From NCBI GenBank assembly GCA_964534765.1, contig CAZHRJ010000020.1:1-31185 (forward strand): a stretch of 31,185 nucleotides of DNA. The letters are read 5' to 3'. Below, piece by piece: positions 31,138 to 31,185 of this stretch. The DNA is from CAZHRJ01 sp964534765 (GTDB lineage: Bacteria; Lindowbacteria; 2-12-FULL-62-27). The notes beneath the pieces were generated by a model that was given only the letters and a program-made list of their open reading frames with translations, was not told the origin of the DNA and made no database searches. Made by a program: the position numbers and the translations under genes. Position 1 is the stretch's first letter, and the number at the start of each line of letters is the position of its first letter.

Positions 31138-31185
31138 CTGTCTCTTATACACATCTGACGCTGCCGACGATCTTACGCGTGTAGA
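31138..31185 (+). other. Illumina Nextera adapter plus i5 index (not genomic)
   Basis: CTGTCTCTTATACACATCT (31138-31156) is the Nextera transposase mosaic end. GACGCTGCCGACGA (31157-31170) is the read-1-side adapter. TCTTACGC (31171-31178) is the reverse complement of index GCGTAAGA, which I recall as S517/N517. GTGTAGA starts the P5 arm. This was left by incomplete read trimming. Confidence 0.98.

Noticed and set aside
30864..31184. Open frame ending in VSYTHLTLPTILRV
   Set aside because: Its end is translated Nextera adapter, and the rest overlaps the YkgJ-type gene and the SDR fragment in the wrong frame.
1..31185. CRISPR array, rRNA or tRNA genes
   Set aside because: No regularly spaced 25-40 bp repeats with unique spacers and no rRNA or tRNA-like folding sequences were found. 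The only periodic repeats are the 18-bp coding units and the CCATGG hairpins.

Overview
This is a bacterial window of about 31 kb with moderately high GC. The cell was Gram-negative (diderm): the window carries a type II secretion system (T2SS) with an outer-membrane secretin, pseudopilins and an inner-membrane platform. The gene mix (sigma-54 type response regulator, cobalamin-dependent MetH, RAYT transposase, TumE-type toxin-antitoxin pair) does not fix the phylum. A deltaproteobacterial or candidate-phylum origin is only a guess. The last 48 bases (31138-31185) are Illumina Nextera adapter with an i5 index, so the biological sequence stops at 31137 and this is the raw end of an assembled contig.

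Layout. 1-3901 (+): the 3' end of serS, then a membrane-anchored GAF histidine kinase, an NtrC-like sigma-54 activator and a DUF218 (YdcF/ElyC-like) protein, tightly packed. 3934-14601 (-): a cyclic-nucleotide-binding protein followed by gspE, gspL, gspM, gspC and gspD, then asnB and a CPBP-family membrane protease, with gaps of 22 bp or less or overlaps. 14774-15445 (+): a divergent TumE/HTH toxin-antitoxin operon with a consensus promoter that predicts a leaderless mRNA. 15783-19421 (-): a 1212-residue exported WD40/PKD protein. 19717-23466 (-): the second T2SS block, gspF, gspG, gspI, gspJ, gspK. 23459-24524: a RAYT (REP-associated Y1 transposase) element with 29-bp terminal inverted repeats, butted against gspF so that the gspF start codon lies in the inverted repeat. 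24540-25934 (-): a histidine kinase with an N-terminal pseudo-receiver. 26091-30997 (+): metH, a YkvA/DUF1232-like gene, an array of four small CCATGG-centred hairpins, and a YkgJ-type cysteine-cluster gene. 30984-31137 (-): the C-terminal end of a short-chain dehydrogenase.

How it fits together. The two T2SS blocks lie on the same strand, F-G-I-J-K then (cNMP)-E-L-M-C-D, separated by the large exported protein, a plausible T2SS client, and by the toxin-antitoxin pair. No gspH, gspN or prepilin peptidase (gspO) is present. The secretin is unusual: an N-terminal TPR region is fused to an N0 domain, about five N1-type modules and the secretin core. Eight gene junctions use the ATGA stop/start overlap, so translational coupling is a habit of this genome. 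The gspF junction with the mobile element has the same form.
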